A stretch of DNA of 64,000 bases from CAZICM01 sp964537685 (lineage in GTDB: Bacteria; Myxococcota_A; Polyangia; Polyangiales; Polyangiaceae): positions 53,211 through 117,210 of the forward strand of contig CAZICM010000027.1 in NCBI GenBank assembly GCA_964537685.1. The letters are read 5' to 3'. The translations under genes were made by a program, and so were the position numbers. Below, piece by piece: positions 52,255-63,400 of this stretch. Numbering within the stretch: position 1 is the first letter of the stretch; each line of letters opens with the position of its first letter. The notes beneath the pieces are model-generated. The model did not search any database and was not told the DNA's origin. It was given only the letters and a program-made list of their open reading frames with translations.

Positions 52255-53378
52255 CGGGCTTCCACTGTATCCGGCAATCGCCTGCGCATCAGCAAGGTCC
52301 GCGTAATTTCAACGACTTTCTCTTTCACCTTGGCGTCGGTTTTGCCGAGCTCCGGCGTGAATACGTCGGCATCGCCTTTGTGTTCCAGCACCGTTTTGGC
52401 TGGCACGTTCTTCAAGCCCACCACCCTAAACGTCACCAAACCAAGCTCTTCTCCGAGCTCCTGCTTGCTCAGCACTTTGCTCGCCGCAAACAGCGTATCG
52501 CCCGAAATAACACCGCCCGGATGCGCCCCGTCCGATAGCCCCGCATCCCATAACGCATTGCCCGCTGTATCGCGGCTCGATAGCGAAAGCACCCACGACA
52601 GCACCAGTCCGCCAAACACCACGCGCGTCTTGGCAAACGATCCTCCGCCTTGGCAATACCGCTCATCGAAATGCAAGGGATGCGAATTGCGCGTCAGCGT
52701 CGTGAGCTGCATGTGTTCGGCTTCGCTCACGGTGCGCCCCACATCGTGGACAAAGACATCGCCCTCGCCGAAATCTTCGTAAAACATCGGGAAACGCCCT
52801 GGTTTTAACTTGGCTTGAGCCGCGCTCCCCATACCCAGCGCGGGATAGCGCCGCCCCGCCAGCGCATCCGCGCTCATCGTTGAAGGCGTTGGCTGAGCCG
52901 TGTTTTTGGGCCGCTGCGCATTGTGCCCGCCCCGCACCAGCGCCTTGCGCTCGAACACACACACCGGTGAATCGTCTTGATTCACAAGCTCTGTACGCAC
53001 ATGCACGACGCCCTTGTTGCCCGCCGACACCGGCTTGATTCCCATCACACACGAGCGCGCGCTCACCGTGTCGCCGATGTAACAAGCGTTGGGAAAATAC
53101 ACATCAAGGTAGGCAATATTGGCGATGGCCTGCTCGCTCACATCGTGAACGCTAAAACCGATACCCAGGTTCAGCAGCAACAGCGGATGCACCGGCCTAT
53201 CGCGCAGACCGATGGATTGAGCGAAGGGCTTGCTCGCATAGGTGGGCAGCGCATCCTGAAAGGAAGCAAAAAACAGGGCGATCATCCCCTCATCGAGGGT
53301 GACTTCCCAGGGGTGGGCGTAGACATCGGACACACCAAAGTCGTCGAAGCATCGCCCATAGCGGTGGGTGTGGAGCAT
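52251..53378 (-). CDS. Double-hotdog MaoC-like hydratase (mesaconyl-CoA hydratase-like)
   Basis: 375 residues with two hotdog halves. The second half carries FYEDFGEGDVFVHDVGRTVSEAEHM and LTRNSHPLHFDERYCQ, the hydratase-2 (R-specific enoyl-CoA hydratase) motif with its Asp/His pair. The first half has FGVSDVYAHPWEVTLDEGM but a weaker motif. Length and layout fit mesaconyl-CoA hydratases of the ethylmalonyl-CoA pathway, and coupling to an epimerase is consistent, but other MaoC acyl-CoA hydratases cannot be excluded. No crotonyl-CoA carboxylase or mutase is in the window. Confidence 0.7.
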   Translation of the reverse strand: MLHTHRYGRCFDDFGVSDVYAHPWEVTLDEGMIALFFASFQDALPTYASKPFAQSIGLRDRPVHPLLLLNLGIGFSVHDVSEQAIANIAYLDVYFPNACYIGDTVSARSCVMGIKPVSAGNKGVVHVRTELVNQDDSPVCVFERKALVRGGHNAQRPKNTAQPTPSTMSADALAGRRYPALGMGSAAQAKLKPGRFPMFYEDFGEGDVFVHDVGRTVSEAEHMQLTTLTRNSHPLHFDERYCQGGGSFAKTRVVFGGLVLSWVLSLSSRDTAGNALWDAGLSDGAHPGGVISGDTLFAASKVLSKQELGEELGLVTFRVVGLKNVPAKTVLEHKGDADVFTPELGKTDAKVKEKVVEITRTLLMRRRLPDTVEAR

Positions 53379-53487
53379 GACCTTAAGCTGAATTGGGCCG
53401 ATCGACGGCCGGAATGCAAGCGCGAAGAATGTCCGATCGCTCTACGTTGTTTCTGCGCGCGAATGCGGCTAAGGAGCGAAAACCTCT

Positions 53488-55086
53488 GTGGATAACCCTC
53501 TTGTTGCTCAGCTCCGGCGGGAAATTGCCCACCGCAAGACCTTTTCGATCATCTCTCATCCCGACGCGGGCAAAACCACGCTGACGGAGAAGTTTTTGCT
53601 TTATGGCGGGGCGATTCAGGCCGCGGGCGCCGTAAAGGCCAAAAAAGCCCGGGCGCACACGGTCAGCGACTGGATGGAAATGGAGCGGGAGCGCGGAATT
53701 TCCATTGTTTCAAGCGTGCTTCAGTTTCCCTACAAGGGTTATTCGCTCAATTTGGTCGACACGCCTGGTCACGCGGACTTTAGCGAGGACACCTACCGGG
53801 CGCTGATGGCAACGGATGCGGCGATTATGTTGCTCGACTGCGCCAAAGGCGTGGAAGCGCAAACGAAGAAACTCTTTCGGGTCTGCAAGATGCGGCAGAT
53901 GCCGATTTTCAGCTTTGTGAACAAGCTGGACCGGCCTGGACGCGATCCTTTTGAATTGGTGGGCGAAGTGGAAGATGTGCTGGGCATTGGGGTCTATCCC
54001 ATTACCTGGCCGATTGTGGTGGGGGGCAAGTTTAGAGGCGTGTATCATCGCCGTTTAAAGCAGGTGTTTTTATTTGAGTTGGTGGCGCATGGGGCCGAAA
54101 TCGCGCCGATGGAGGCGATTGACCTGGAGGCGCCCGATTTGGTGGCGGCGATTGAGCCTGAGGGCGCAAAGCAACTCCGCGATGATATTGAGCTTTTGGA
54201 TGCGGCTGGAGATGCGCTGAATTTGGAGCGGCTGGCCAAGGGCGAGGTCACGCCGATGTTCTTTGGAAGCGCGCTGACCAATTTTGGTTTGCCTCAATTT
54301 TTGGATTCTTTTATCGAATTGATGCCTCCGCCTGCGCCTCGGCATAGCACCAAGGGGGATATTGCCCCGGATGACGAGCGATTTACGGCTTTTGTCTTTA
54401 AGATTCAAGCAAATATGGATAGAGCACACCGCGATCGGGTGGCCTTTTTACGGGTATGCTCTGGACGCTATGAACGGGGCATGAAAGTCAAGCATACACG
54501 GCTGGAGCGGGAAATCCGGCTGAACAATCCGGTGCAATTCCTGGCCCAGGAGCGCACGGTGGTCGAGGATGGTTATGCCGGCGATATTATTGGTTTATTC
54601 GATCCTGGCATCTTCCTGATCGGGGACACGCTCTGCACAGGATCGCCGTTGATGTACGATGCTTTGCCTCAGTTTCCACCAGAGCATTTTGGGCGGGTGC
54701 TCATGTTAGACCCATTAAAGCGCAAACAATTAAAAAAGGGTTTGGAACAATTGGCACAGGAAGGGAGCATTCAATTGTTTAGGCCCCCGGAGGGTCGGGA
54801 AGGCGAAGCGATTGTGGGGGCGGTGGGCGAGCTTCAATTCGATGTGGTGAGGCACCGGCTGAGCGCGGAGTATGGGGTCGAGGTGAGGCTGGAGCGGCTT
54901 TCCTTTGCATTGGCCCGCTGGCTGGATGGCGAGGTTCCGCCCTTGGGCGATTTAGAGCGTCAATTGTATGGCTATGGAGCGCTGGATGTGCATGGAAATC
55001 CAGTGGTTTTGTTTAAGGGGGAATGGCAACTGGAGACCTGTGCCAAGGCATTCCCCAAGACGAAATTTGTAGAGCTTGGGCGCTAG
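53488..55086 (+). CDS. prfC: Peptide chain release factor 3
   Basis: 532 residues, typical for RF3. GTP-binding motifs are HPDAGKTT (G1), ERGISIVSSV (G2), DTPGHADFSEDTYRAL (G3) and NKLDRPG (G4). The EF-G-like domains 2 and 3 follow (FVFKIQANMDRAHRDRVAF, GEAIVGAVGELQFDV). RF3 is a GTPase that recycles RF1/RF2 after peptide release. GTG start at 53488 lies 11 nt after AAGGAG. Its stop overlaps that of the converging threonine synthase gene by 4 bp. Confidence 0.95.
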   Translation: MDNPLVAQLRREIAHRKTFSIISHPDAGKTTLTEKFLLYGGAIQAAGAVKAKKARAHTVSDWMEMERERGISIVSSVLQFPYKGYSLNLVDTPGHADFSEDTYRALMATDAAIMLLDCAKGVEAQTKKLFRVCKMRQMPIFSFVNKLDRPGRDPFELVGEVEDVLGIGVYPITWPIVVGGKFRGVYHRRLKQVFLFELVAHGAEIAPMEAIDLEAPDLVAAIEPEGAKQLRDDIELLDAAGDALNLERLAKGEVTPMFFGSALTNFGLPQFLDSFIELMPPPAPRHSTKGDIAPDDERFTAFVFKIQANMDRAHRDRVAFLRVCSGRYERGMKVKHTRLEREIRLNNPVQFLAQERTVVEDGYAGDIIGLFDPGIFLIGDTLCTGSPLMYDALPQFPPEHFGRVLMLDPLKRKQLKKGLEQLAQEGSIQLFRPPEGREGEAIVGAVGELQFDVVRHRLSAEYGVEVRLERLSFALARWLDGEVPPLGDLERQLYGYGALDVHGNPVVLFKGEWQLETCAKAFPKTKFVELGR

Positions 55087-56432
55087 ATCTGCCTTGGCGG
55101 ACATTTTTTATCCAACACCTTCATAATACGCTCGATGTCGGGAGGCAATTCAATCAGTGGATTGGCCCTCACGCTCTGAACACCGGGCACCATTTGTTCA
55201 TGATAATTCACTTTAAATTCCGTGAATTTTAGTCCACTCGCGGTCGAGATCACAACAACGCGATCGTGTTTTTTGATCACTTGGTGAGCGGCTAATTTTT
55301 CGAGGGCGGCCAGGGCCACGGCGGTATGGGGACACACATAGAAGCCGGTATGATCGATATGAGCGGCCACTTCTGCCAATTCTTCTTCGGAGGCTTGTTC
55401 GACGACGCCATCCATGGCTTCAAGCGCTTTGATGGCCCGGGGAGCGCTGACCGGATTGCCAATTTGAATGGCTGTGGCTTGGGTGGGACGGGCTTTTATG
55501 GGCTGAACGTCGCGCCGATGGGCAGTCCACGCTAAATACAGGGGATTGGCCGCCTCGGCTTGAGCCGCGCATAAACGAGGCAGCTTGTCGATAACGCCCA
55601 ATTCCTTCATCCATGCAAAACCCCGATAAATCGCATAGGCATTGCCTAAATTGCCACTGGGTAAAATGACCCAATCGGGCGCGCTCCAGTCCAATTCTTG
55701 GGCAATTTCAAAGGCGACTGTTTTCTGGCCCTCTAAACGAAGGGCATTCATGGAATTCGCCAAATAAATAATGCCTTGAGCGGCCAACTGTTGCATAATG
55801 GCCATGCACCCATCGAAATCGGTATCGAGGGCAAAAACCAAGGCCCCAGAGGCAATGGGCTGAGCGAGCTGGGCGGTGGATATTTTTCCTTTGGGCAAGA
55901 GGACAACCACAGGAAGGCCGGCGCATGCCCCATAGGCCGCGAGAGAAGCCGAGGTGTCGCCGGTGGAGGCACAGGCCAAGGCTCGAATGGGATTTCCTTC
56001 CTGAATGGCGCGCTGAACCACCGAAACGAGCACTGTCATGCCCAAGTCTTTAAACGAACCCGTGGGACTTTGACCGCAGGGTTTGATATAGACTTGATCC
56101 AGGCCCAAGGCATGTCCAAAACGCTTGGCGTGGAGGAGCGTGGTGCGGCCCTCGCCCATAGAAACGATGGCCGAATCGGGCCAATCGGGGAGCACCCATT
56201 CTTTTTTATTCCAAACGCCGGAATTCATTGGCCATTTTGCTTGGGAGGGCAGAAGGCGCTGATCAAAGAGCGATATAAAATGGCTGGGGCCCAAGGCTTT
56301 TTGAGCGGCCAGGGTGCCTTCGCCTGGCTGAATATCGAGCAGACCTTGGCAGGCGGGGCAACGGTAGATGGCTTGGGTAATGGGAAAGCGGCCCGGGCAG
56401 CCGTGAAAACATTGAAAGTAGGGCATCGGCAT
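55083..56432 (-). CDS. thrC: Threonine synthase
   Basis: 449 residues. An N-terminal zinc-ribbon-like region (Cys8, Cys12, Cys25, Cys28) precedes the PLP-dependent fold type II domain. The PLP lysine is Lys128 in SPTGSFKDLGM, with ACASTGDTSASLAAYGA and LPSGNLGNAYA as the cofactor-binding loops. It converts O-phosphohomoserine to threonine. It lies 56 bp downstream of the DUF1702 gene on the same strand; whether it is part of the biosynthetic cluster or marks its edge is unclear. Confidence 0.9.
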   Translation of the reverse strand: MPMPYFQCFHGCPGRFPITQAIYRCPACQGLLDIQPGEGTLAAQKALGPSHFISLFDQRLLPSQAKWPMNSGVWNKKEWVLPDWPDSAIVSMGEGRTTLLHAKRFGHALGLDQVYIKPCGQSPTGSFKDLGMTVLVSVVQRAIQEGNPIRALACASTGDTSASLAAYGACAGLPVVVLLPKGKISTAQLAQPIASGALVFALDTDFDGCMAIMQQLAAQGIIYLANSMNALRLEGQKTVAFEIAQELDWSAPDWVILPSGNLGNAYAIYRGFAWMKELGVIDKLPRLCAAQAEAANPLYLAWTAHRRDVQPIKARPTQATAIQIGNPVSAPRAIKALEAMDGVVEQASEEELAEVAAHIDHTGFYVCPHTAVALAALEKLAAHQVIKKHDRVVVISTASGLKFTEFKVNYHEQMVPGVQSVRANPLIELPPDIERIMKVLDKKCPPRQI

Positions 56433-56488
56433 GGCTTTGGGCTGTAGCCGATATTGCGCCGGGTTTCAATGGTTGCGTGGGACTGGGC

Positions 56489-57460
56489 TTAGGATTTTTG
56501 CTGAAAATAGTCTTGTAGCCGTCGCCGAAGCTGGGGATACACCTCGTCGCCGCTGCCTGGTTCGTTTTCCATCGCATTGACAAGCGGAGGAATTTCCGTG
56601 TCCGAAACGCCTGTCACCAGGCGCGAGGCGTTGGCGGTGTGGGCGCTTGCATTTCCTGTTCGATGCCGGGTGTGAACGGCGAGCGCACTTCCAACCGCTA
56701 GGGCCGCTCTATGCTTTCCCGATGCCTGAACGACGGCTTGTAACGTTTCATCGGAAACGCCCCCAGCATAGGTAATGGCCAAGCCTACACCTCCCCAGAG
56801 ATCTTCATGCCGCTCGGGAGCCAAGCCTTGGATATACCGATGAACTTCGGCGGGACGGGCCGCCGCGGCAAACCAAAGAGCCCGGCCGACTCCCTGATCA
56901 AAGGCATTGCCCGCAAATCCATGGGTAGGACGCCCCCGCCCCTGCTCAAGCGTTCGCTCGGGTTTAAACATGGTTTCATGAAAACCATAGCCATCCCATG
57001 CCAGCCAATGATAAATAGGACACATCTGTTTTTTTAAGGCTCCATGCCGAATTCCAATCCTGGCCATCGCCCAGCCTGCCCCAATATGTACAATATAATG
57101 GTGCCGATCGGCCGCCTTTAAATAATCACCGAATGCGGGATTGCCCAAAAACAAAAGGGTTTTTAGCGCAACGCCCATGCCCGCGCCCTCCCATGCAAAA
57201 CCCGAGCGCTCGGGGTCGTGCTTGTCCAGCGCACTCGTGAGTTGCTGGGTGTTATTCGAGGCAATGGCATGGTTGTAGCCCTCGACAAAACTATAGACGA
57301 TCCGGGTTAGACGCTCCCGGGCGGCGGGCTCGGCAGGCTCGAAAAACCGAAGAAGCGGCGCCACATCCCGATCACCCAGACCCATCATTCGCATTCTGAG
57401 CTTGCTCCACATGTCATTGGCGGGAGCAAGCGCAATACCTTCGGTGCTCGTCGGGTTCAT
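56489..57460 (-). CDS. DUF1702-family protein (enediyne-cluster-associated)
   Basis: 323 residues, no signal peptide. Conserved-looking segments are RIVYSFVEGYNHAI, RSGFAWEGAGMGVALKTLLF, YIVHIGAGWAMARIGIR, LAWDGYGFHETMF and GLGWAxVF-like FDQGVGRALWFAAAA, a set I associate with DUF1702 proteins of enediyne clusters (UnbL-type). Its biochemical role is unknown; family members are required accessory factors around the enediyne polyketide synthase. The start codon overlaps the stop of the PKS gene (ATGA), so the two are co-translated, which strongly ties it to that pathway. Confidence 0.75.
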   Translation of the reverse strand: MNPTSTEGIALAPANDMWSKLRMRMMGLGDRDVAPLLRFFEPAEPAARERLTRIVYSFVEGYNHAIASNNTQQLTSALDKHDPERSGFAWEGAGMGVALKTLLFLGNPAFGDYLKAADRHHYIVHIGAGWAMARIGIRHGALKKQMCPIYHWLAWDGYGFHETMFKPERTLEQGRGRPTHGFAGNAFDQGVGRALWFAAAARPAEVHRYIQGLAPERHEDLWGGVGLAITYAGGVSDETLQAVVQASGKHRAALAVGSALAVHTRHRTGNASAHTANASRLVTGVSDTEIPPLVNAMENEPGSGDEVYPQLRRRLQDYFQQKS

Positions 57461-60400
57461 GATTGTATTTCCTTTACTGAAAGGGATGAAATCGGGGGAC
57501 TTTTTGGAAGCATTGCTGCCACAAGGAATTCGGGCAGCGGCTTGAAACGGAGGCCATGGCTTGTCCGTTCGGCCCAGCGGCCCGTCATTCGGCCCATGGC
57601 CAGTCTGGTGGTGCTTCCATCGGGTTCGATCCGCTCATAAACGACAGAAAATGAAAGCGTGTCCTTGCCCTTGGGCTCGGCGTACACAGAAATCCCAATG
57701 GAATCAAAGGGCATGGCCTCGCGCAAAAACTCAAGATGCATCGCCGAGTAGATGATTTCCCCAAGGGTTCCGCGGCCTTTGACCAATTCTGGCTTATGCT
57801 CCCACAAGAAGCGGTCAACCAGCCGGTGGGGCCATCGGAAGTAATAGGCATAATAGAGATTGCCCACCAGATTGGACTCCATGAGGCCCGTGTGAATCGT
57901 GTCCCGAAGCCAGGGGGGACCATGCGGAAGAACCATGGGCTCAACCGCGCGCTCCGATTCTCCAGAATAGTGCAGTGATTCCAAAAAAGATCTTAGAGCA
58001 GGGGAAAATGGTGCAGCCCTCACTTGACCATGCCCCAGGATATCCACCCACCCGAAACGCTGGGCGGCACTGCCCACACGAATGGCACCCTCTTTGGTCA
58101 AGCGATTGAATTCAAGGCGCAATAGACAGGTGGAGGGCCGCAACGCTTCGACCCAGATGCTCGCCTCCATCCGGTCGAGCGCGCTTAGTTCATGACTCTG
58201 TTCAACCCATGCCTCCTGCGTAACCATCCCATGTTTTCCTGAATCCAGGTAGGGCAGAAGGTCATCGCGAAGGGTGGTTAGGGCCAGTTCCCGCAAACGG
58301 CCCATCCACGATGCAAACGTATAAATTGGCACGCGCCCACCCAGGCCGGCACACTCGTCAAAGCTGACCACAAATCGGGTTTCCATGCGAAATGGCCTAT
58401 CCTGCCTCACCCGGATTCGATGGCTTTCGATGTCGATGAGGGGCTGGCTTGCGGTATTTTTCTCGGCTGGAATCGCCCATGCCAGGATGCGCTTGGCGCC
58501 TCGGCAGGGCGAAAAGCGAAGGCTTTGCACGCGAAAGTGCATCCCTTTGCTTTCAGCCCTAAACTCCGCCATACCCCCTTCCTGATGCACGAGGGTGAGC
58601 CCATGATCCTCTCCACCCGCTTTATGAAGAGCTTCGCGAACGGCCCATAGCCGGGTCCCCGCTGTATGCAGATCGTCTCCCCCAGTGCGCAGCGTTTGAA
58701 GCAGCGAGCGGTGCTGAACGAGCTCGGGCCAGTGCTCGCGGGGAAGGATGGGCTCTATATCGCAACCCAGTTCGCGGCCTTTGGATTCCTCCAAGAGCAT
58801 GGCCAACCAACAGTCGCTATCATGGCTAATTGAAATACTCCGGCCATCGCTAACTTGGGGTTTTTGTTGCTCATCCCAGCTTAGGGCGGATATCCCAAGC
58901 CCGGTGTTCAGAGCCGCGCTCATACGAGCCCTGCGTTCATCCCGGGGCAAGCTATGCAAGGCTTGGCGCCGGAGGAAAACACGAGGAGCTTCTATGCCTC
59001 GGGCCGTACAAAGCGCTTCGATCTGCGCCTTTAGGCGGGCTTCATCCCGTTCTTGTGGGTGCATGATTTCGGCCAGTGTTGCTCTTTCGGGATGATGGGA
59101 AAGAATGCGCAATTGATAGCCTTCCAGCCATTCGACGCGCTTTCCCGCTGAATCGCAGACCGTCACCGAACCCCAGTGATTTCGCGGATCGGAAGCCTCG
59201 AGGGTGGCCAATATCTTTCTTATGCCCACGCTTTCGCCGTCCCCAAAACCGATATGCCGAATATGAATGGGCAACGCCTCGTCCTGGGGAACCAAAAGCT
59301 GGCCAACCTGGAGAAGCACATCCCGGAAATAAGGATCACCCAGAAGAAAACGGCGGCTTTCCTGCGAGTTCGGCTCGAAAACCCGGCCTTCGCAGACCAC
59401 GGAGCGTTCCGAGGCTCCCACAATTCGTTCAATACGGTGGAATGAAGGGCCTTGAAACATAAGACCACCGTAGAGATCTCGCTTGGGATCGAGGTCCTCC
59501 GAAGGCGGAGTCAACTCGGGCAGCTTGAGCGGTTCAGGGTGTTGCTCCACGCTCCCAAAATGAAAAACCGCCGAAAAGTGAGCCTTGGCGAATCCAGTCT
59601 GGGCTGTCCGAATTTCACAATCCACCACGTCGGGTTCATCCTCCCGGACGAGCGCCCTGATTTCAATGTCCGTCCCCTCGGGCGAGACCGTAATAGGAGC
59701 ATCGAGCCGCACATTATCGATACCGCGCACACGGCTTTCATCGTTGTCAGCGCGCGCGGACCAAGCGGCCTGAGCCATCGCCTCAAGGCCAAAGACGGTT
59801 GGGAGGAGCATGGCGTCGCGAAAGACATGATCTCGAATAAAATCATGCTGTTCTGGATCGAGTCTCACGCGGGTCCGGCATGCGGTGCCCGCAATTCCAT
59901 GGAGCTCGCCCCTCAAGAATTCCAGCCGGGCATCGCGGGACAATGCGGATGGCCAAGTGCTCAGTCCATCCAAATGCGCCGTGACAACCGGCTGACGAAC
60001 GCCTGGATCGTGAAGCACCAAATGCACGAAACGCCTTGCCCCCTCTTCAGGATCGAGGGCGCCGATACCCATGCGGGCCAATGCCGATACACTGCCTAGT
60101 TTTTCCCCCATACCAACCTCTTTCCACACGCCAAAGGCCAAAGAAAGCGGTCTACATTGAGGAAATCGGGCACAAAAGCGGGCAATGGACAGGTCCATCG
60201 CTTCATTGGCAAAGGCATACCAGGCATTCCCCTGCATGCCGCTGACCCCAATGATCGAAGAAAGGCCAATCAATAGCCTGGGAGGATTTGGGGTCAAGGC
60301 TTCCAACAAATGGAGACATCCGGCGAGTTTTGGGCGAATTTCTTGAAGAGCTTCGTCTTCGCTGACTTGCTCGGCCCTCCTTGGGCGATTTCGGGCCGCG

Positions 60401-63400
60401 CCATGGATAACAGCCACAATAGGCCCGATTTTATGTTGAACCCTGGCCACCGCAGCGAGCACGGCTTCTCTATCGCCTAAATCGCAGGCCAAATACTCGG
60501 CTCGCAGGCCATCGAGCGCCATTTTTCCCATGCAGCGAAGCATTTCCTCGTCGGCTTTCTCCTTGGGTGTGCTGCCTAAAAGTACAAGGCGTGCCCCCGT
60601 TTCCCGCGCCAAGGCATGCGCGCACACCGCCGTAATGCCTCGGGCGCCTCCCGTGACCAGCAACACGTCATTGGGCCGGATAGCTTGAGGGATTGCGGGC
60701 ATTTTCTTGGGTTCCAGAGCACCCGCTTCCAAGGTCCACAATCCGTCTGAATCAACACCCCACGCTTGAAAGCCCGGTCCGGGTGGCTGGGCCGAAAGAA
60801 GCCGAAGGGCGGATTCCTTTTTGGTCCTGGCATCAATATCTTCTGCAATATCCACTAGATAGATACCGAGTTCGGGTCTCTCCTGAGCGAGTGAGCGGGC
60901 AAAGGCATGAGCGGTGTTTTGATGACCTAGGGCCGCTAACCCAAAACGCCCTCCGGTGGATTGGAGGATTAACAAGGTCTTCACTTGGGGTGTTAATGCC
61001 GCTATCATGGCGCGAAGCTCTCGCACACATCCAGGCAAATCTGTGGATGGTGCCCCCACTACGGCGATGATGGTGTCGGGCGTCGTTGGCTCGAGCTGAG
61101 CTCCAGCGGAGGAAAGATGCGATCTCCACAGATCTGGCTCGTCGCCCAGCACGCCAATATTCCGGGCCTGAAGATAAGTTCCGGGAGATGGCCACGCCGC
61201 CTTTCGCACCCTCAAGCCGAAAACGCGGGTCCAGCTTGGCCCAAGGTCTGCCGATGCGCGGACGGGAGCGTGTATTTGTACATTATCGGTGGAAGGGCTT
61301 GGGCTCTCGTGAGCGGCGATCTGCGCAAATGCCTTGGCAATATCGGCAAGCCGATGATGAACATACTGCACGGGATCGATGCGGCCCGCAACGCCCGCGG
61401 TCCGAGCGGCCTCCGCTACAATTTCACCGGCTTTGATAGAGTCCAGGTTCAAATCATCCTGCAGCCTCTGCTCACCCGATAAAGAAGCCCGATCAAAGCC
61501 AACCCGCTTTGCGACCAGCCCAAGCAGCGTCTCCAGATCAAAATTGGCGCGGGGTTTGGGGTTTTCCGCGGGGTGAGGGCGTGGCGCGGCTCGTTCCGGC
61601 GTTGGCAACGCTTCTGCGGTGGGAATGCGCTCTGCCCCACCTTCCCCCGCCTCACATGGGTTGACGATAAATATCCTTTCGCTGGGCGGCACAAAAGGCC
61701 GGATGAGACGGCCCCGATGCAGTTCGGACCATTGAATATCCGCTCCCATCACAAACGCAGCCGCCAGCGCGTTCAACAGATCGCTCTCCTCGCCGGCCCG
61801 GCTTTCCACGGGAAAACAACGAGGCTGGCCTTCGTGGAGGATAGAAGTCACCAGGCCAGATAAGACCCGCCCCGGACCCACTTCAATCATCAGATCACAA
61901 CGCTCGGCAACGCGCCTCACCAGTCCCATAAAGTCGACGGGGGCACGAACATGGTCTGCTATATGCCCCCGCAAATCCCAATGCTCCTCCATTTCTCCTG
62001 GAACCAATGAAGATAGAAGCGCTGTATGTGAACGGCTTGGATGATCTGGAATTTCTAAATCGCAACGGAGTTTCCGCGAGGCATCCTCGACCAAATCGGA
62101 ATGAAAGGCATTGCTGACCGAAAGGCGGCGGATGCCAACTTGCTCCCGCTCCGCCAGTTCCACCAGCGCATCGATGGCCGCACCTTCACCCGACACGACC
62201 GTTTGCTTGGGTCCATTGATATTGGCAATGGCGATGTAGCCCGAGACCCGCGCGATCAGCGTTCCGGCTTGCTCGGCCGAGACGCTTAAACTGGCCATTT
62301 TTCCCGGTTTATCCCCTGGAGCTGCCATGGCGCGGCCTCGTTTTACAGCAACACGCATCAATATCTCGGGAGGGATTGCCCCCGCAATCGCCGCGGCCGA
62401 CAATTCCCCCAGACTATGACCGGCCGTCACCATGGGGGAGACACCCAGCTTCTTCAGCCGCTCGGCCCAGATCAGCGTCGCGAGACAAATCGCGGGTTGG
62501 GCGATTTCGGTTTGAGACAGGCTTTTCCTGAGCTCTGAAAGCCTATCCTGTTCGATAGCCCGGTCCAGATCCGGGAATATCGTTTCCATCAATCCCTTGC
62601 ACCCGGCTTCCTCCGCTACCGCTGCGAGGGAACGGGCGCGCGCGTCCAATTCCGGATCGCGGGCCAGCACAATCCTTGTCATTTCCAGGAGTTGCGAGCC
62701 CTGGCCCGGGCATAAAAACCCAATGCGAGGCACCTTTGAAAAGCGCTGGAGCCATACCAAAGGACCCGATTGTGAATCGTACCGAAGCAGTTGATCCATC
62801 CCTTGCACCAGGGCATCGGGTGATTCGGCCACGATTGCCCCTCGAAACACTGGGCGATTGGGCACCCGCGCACAGAGCTCGGCCGAAAAATCGGCCATCT
62901 CGGAGAGGGCGAGATCGCGCGCGCCGGCTTTGAGTCCTTGTACCTGCTCACGCAATTCTTCGAGCGTGTCCGCCCCAAAAACAAAGAGCTCCGCGCCCTG
63001 CTCCGACGCAAACAAAGCTCGCTCGGGAAGCGAAGGCCGAAGGGAAGGGTCGGGAGAGCCGTAGGATTCTACCACAACATGAGCATTGATGCCTCCAAAC
63101 CCCATCGCGGACACACCGGCTTTCAGGGTTTGCTGACCATCCCGGACTTGCCCCCGCCGAATGGGAAAGAGGCCCTTTGCTTTTTCAGTAAATACCCCGT
63201 TGGGTTCCGCACATCCCGCCGTAGGCGGAAAAACCCGCTGATTCACTGCAATGACGGCCTTGCAGAAGGCGCCAATGCCTGCGGCTGCCTTGGTATGCCC
63301 CACAATCGATTTTAGAGAAGTTACTCCAATGGAACGGCTGGGCATTTGCTCCAATCCCCCGGCAGTCGCTATGGCCTCGAGCTCTACCCTATCCCCCAAC

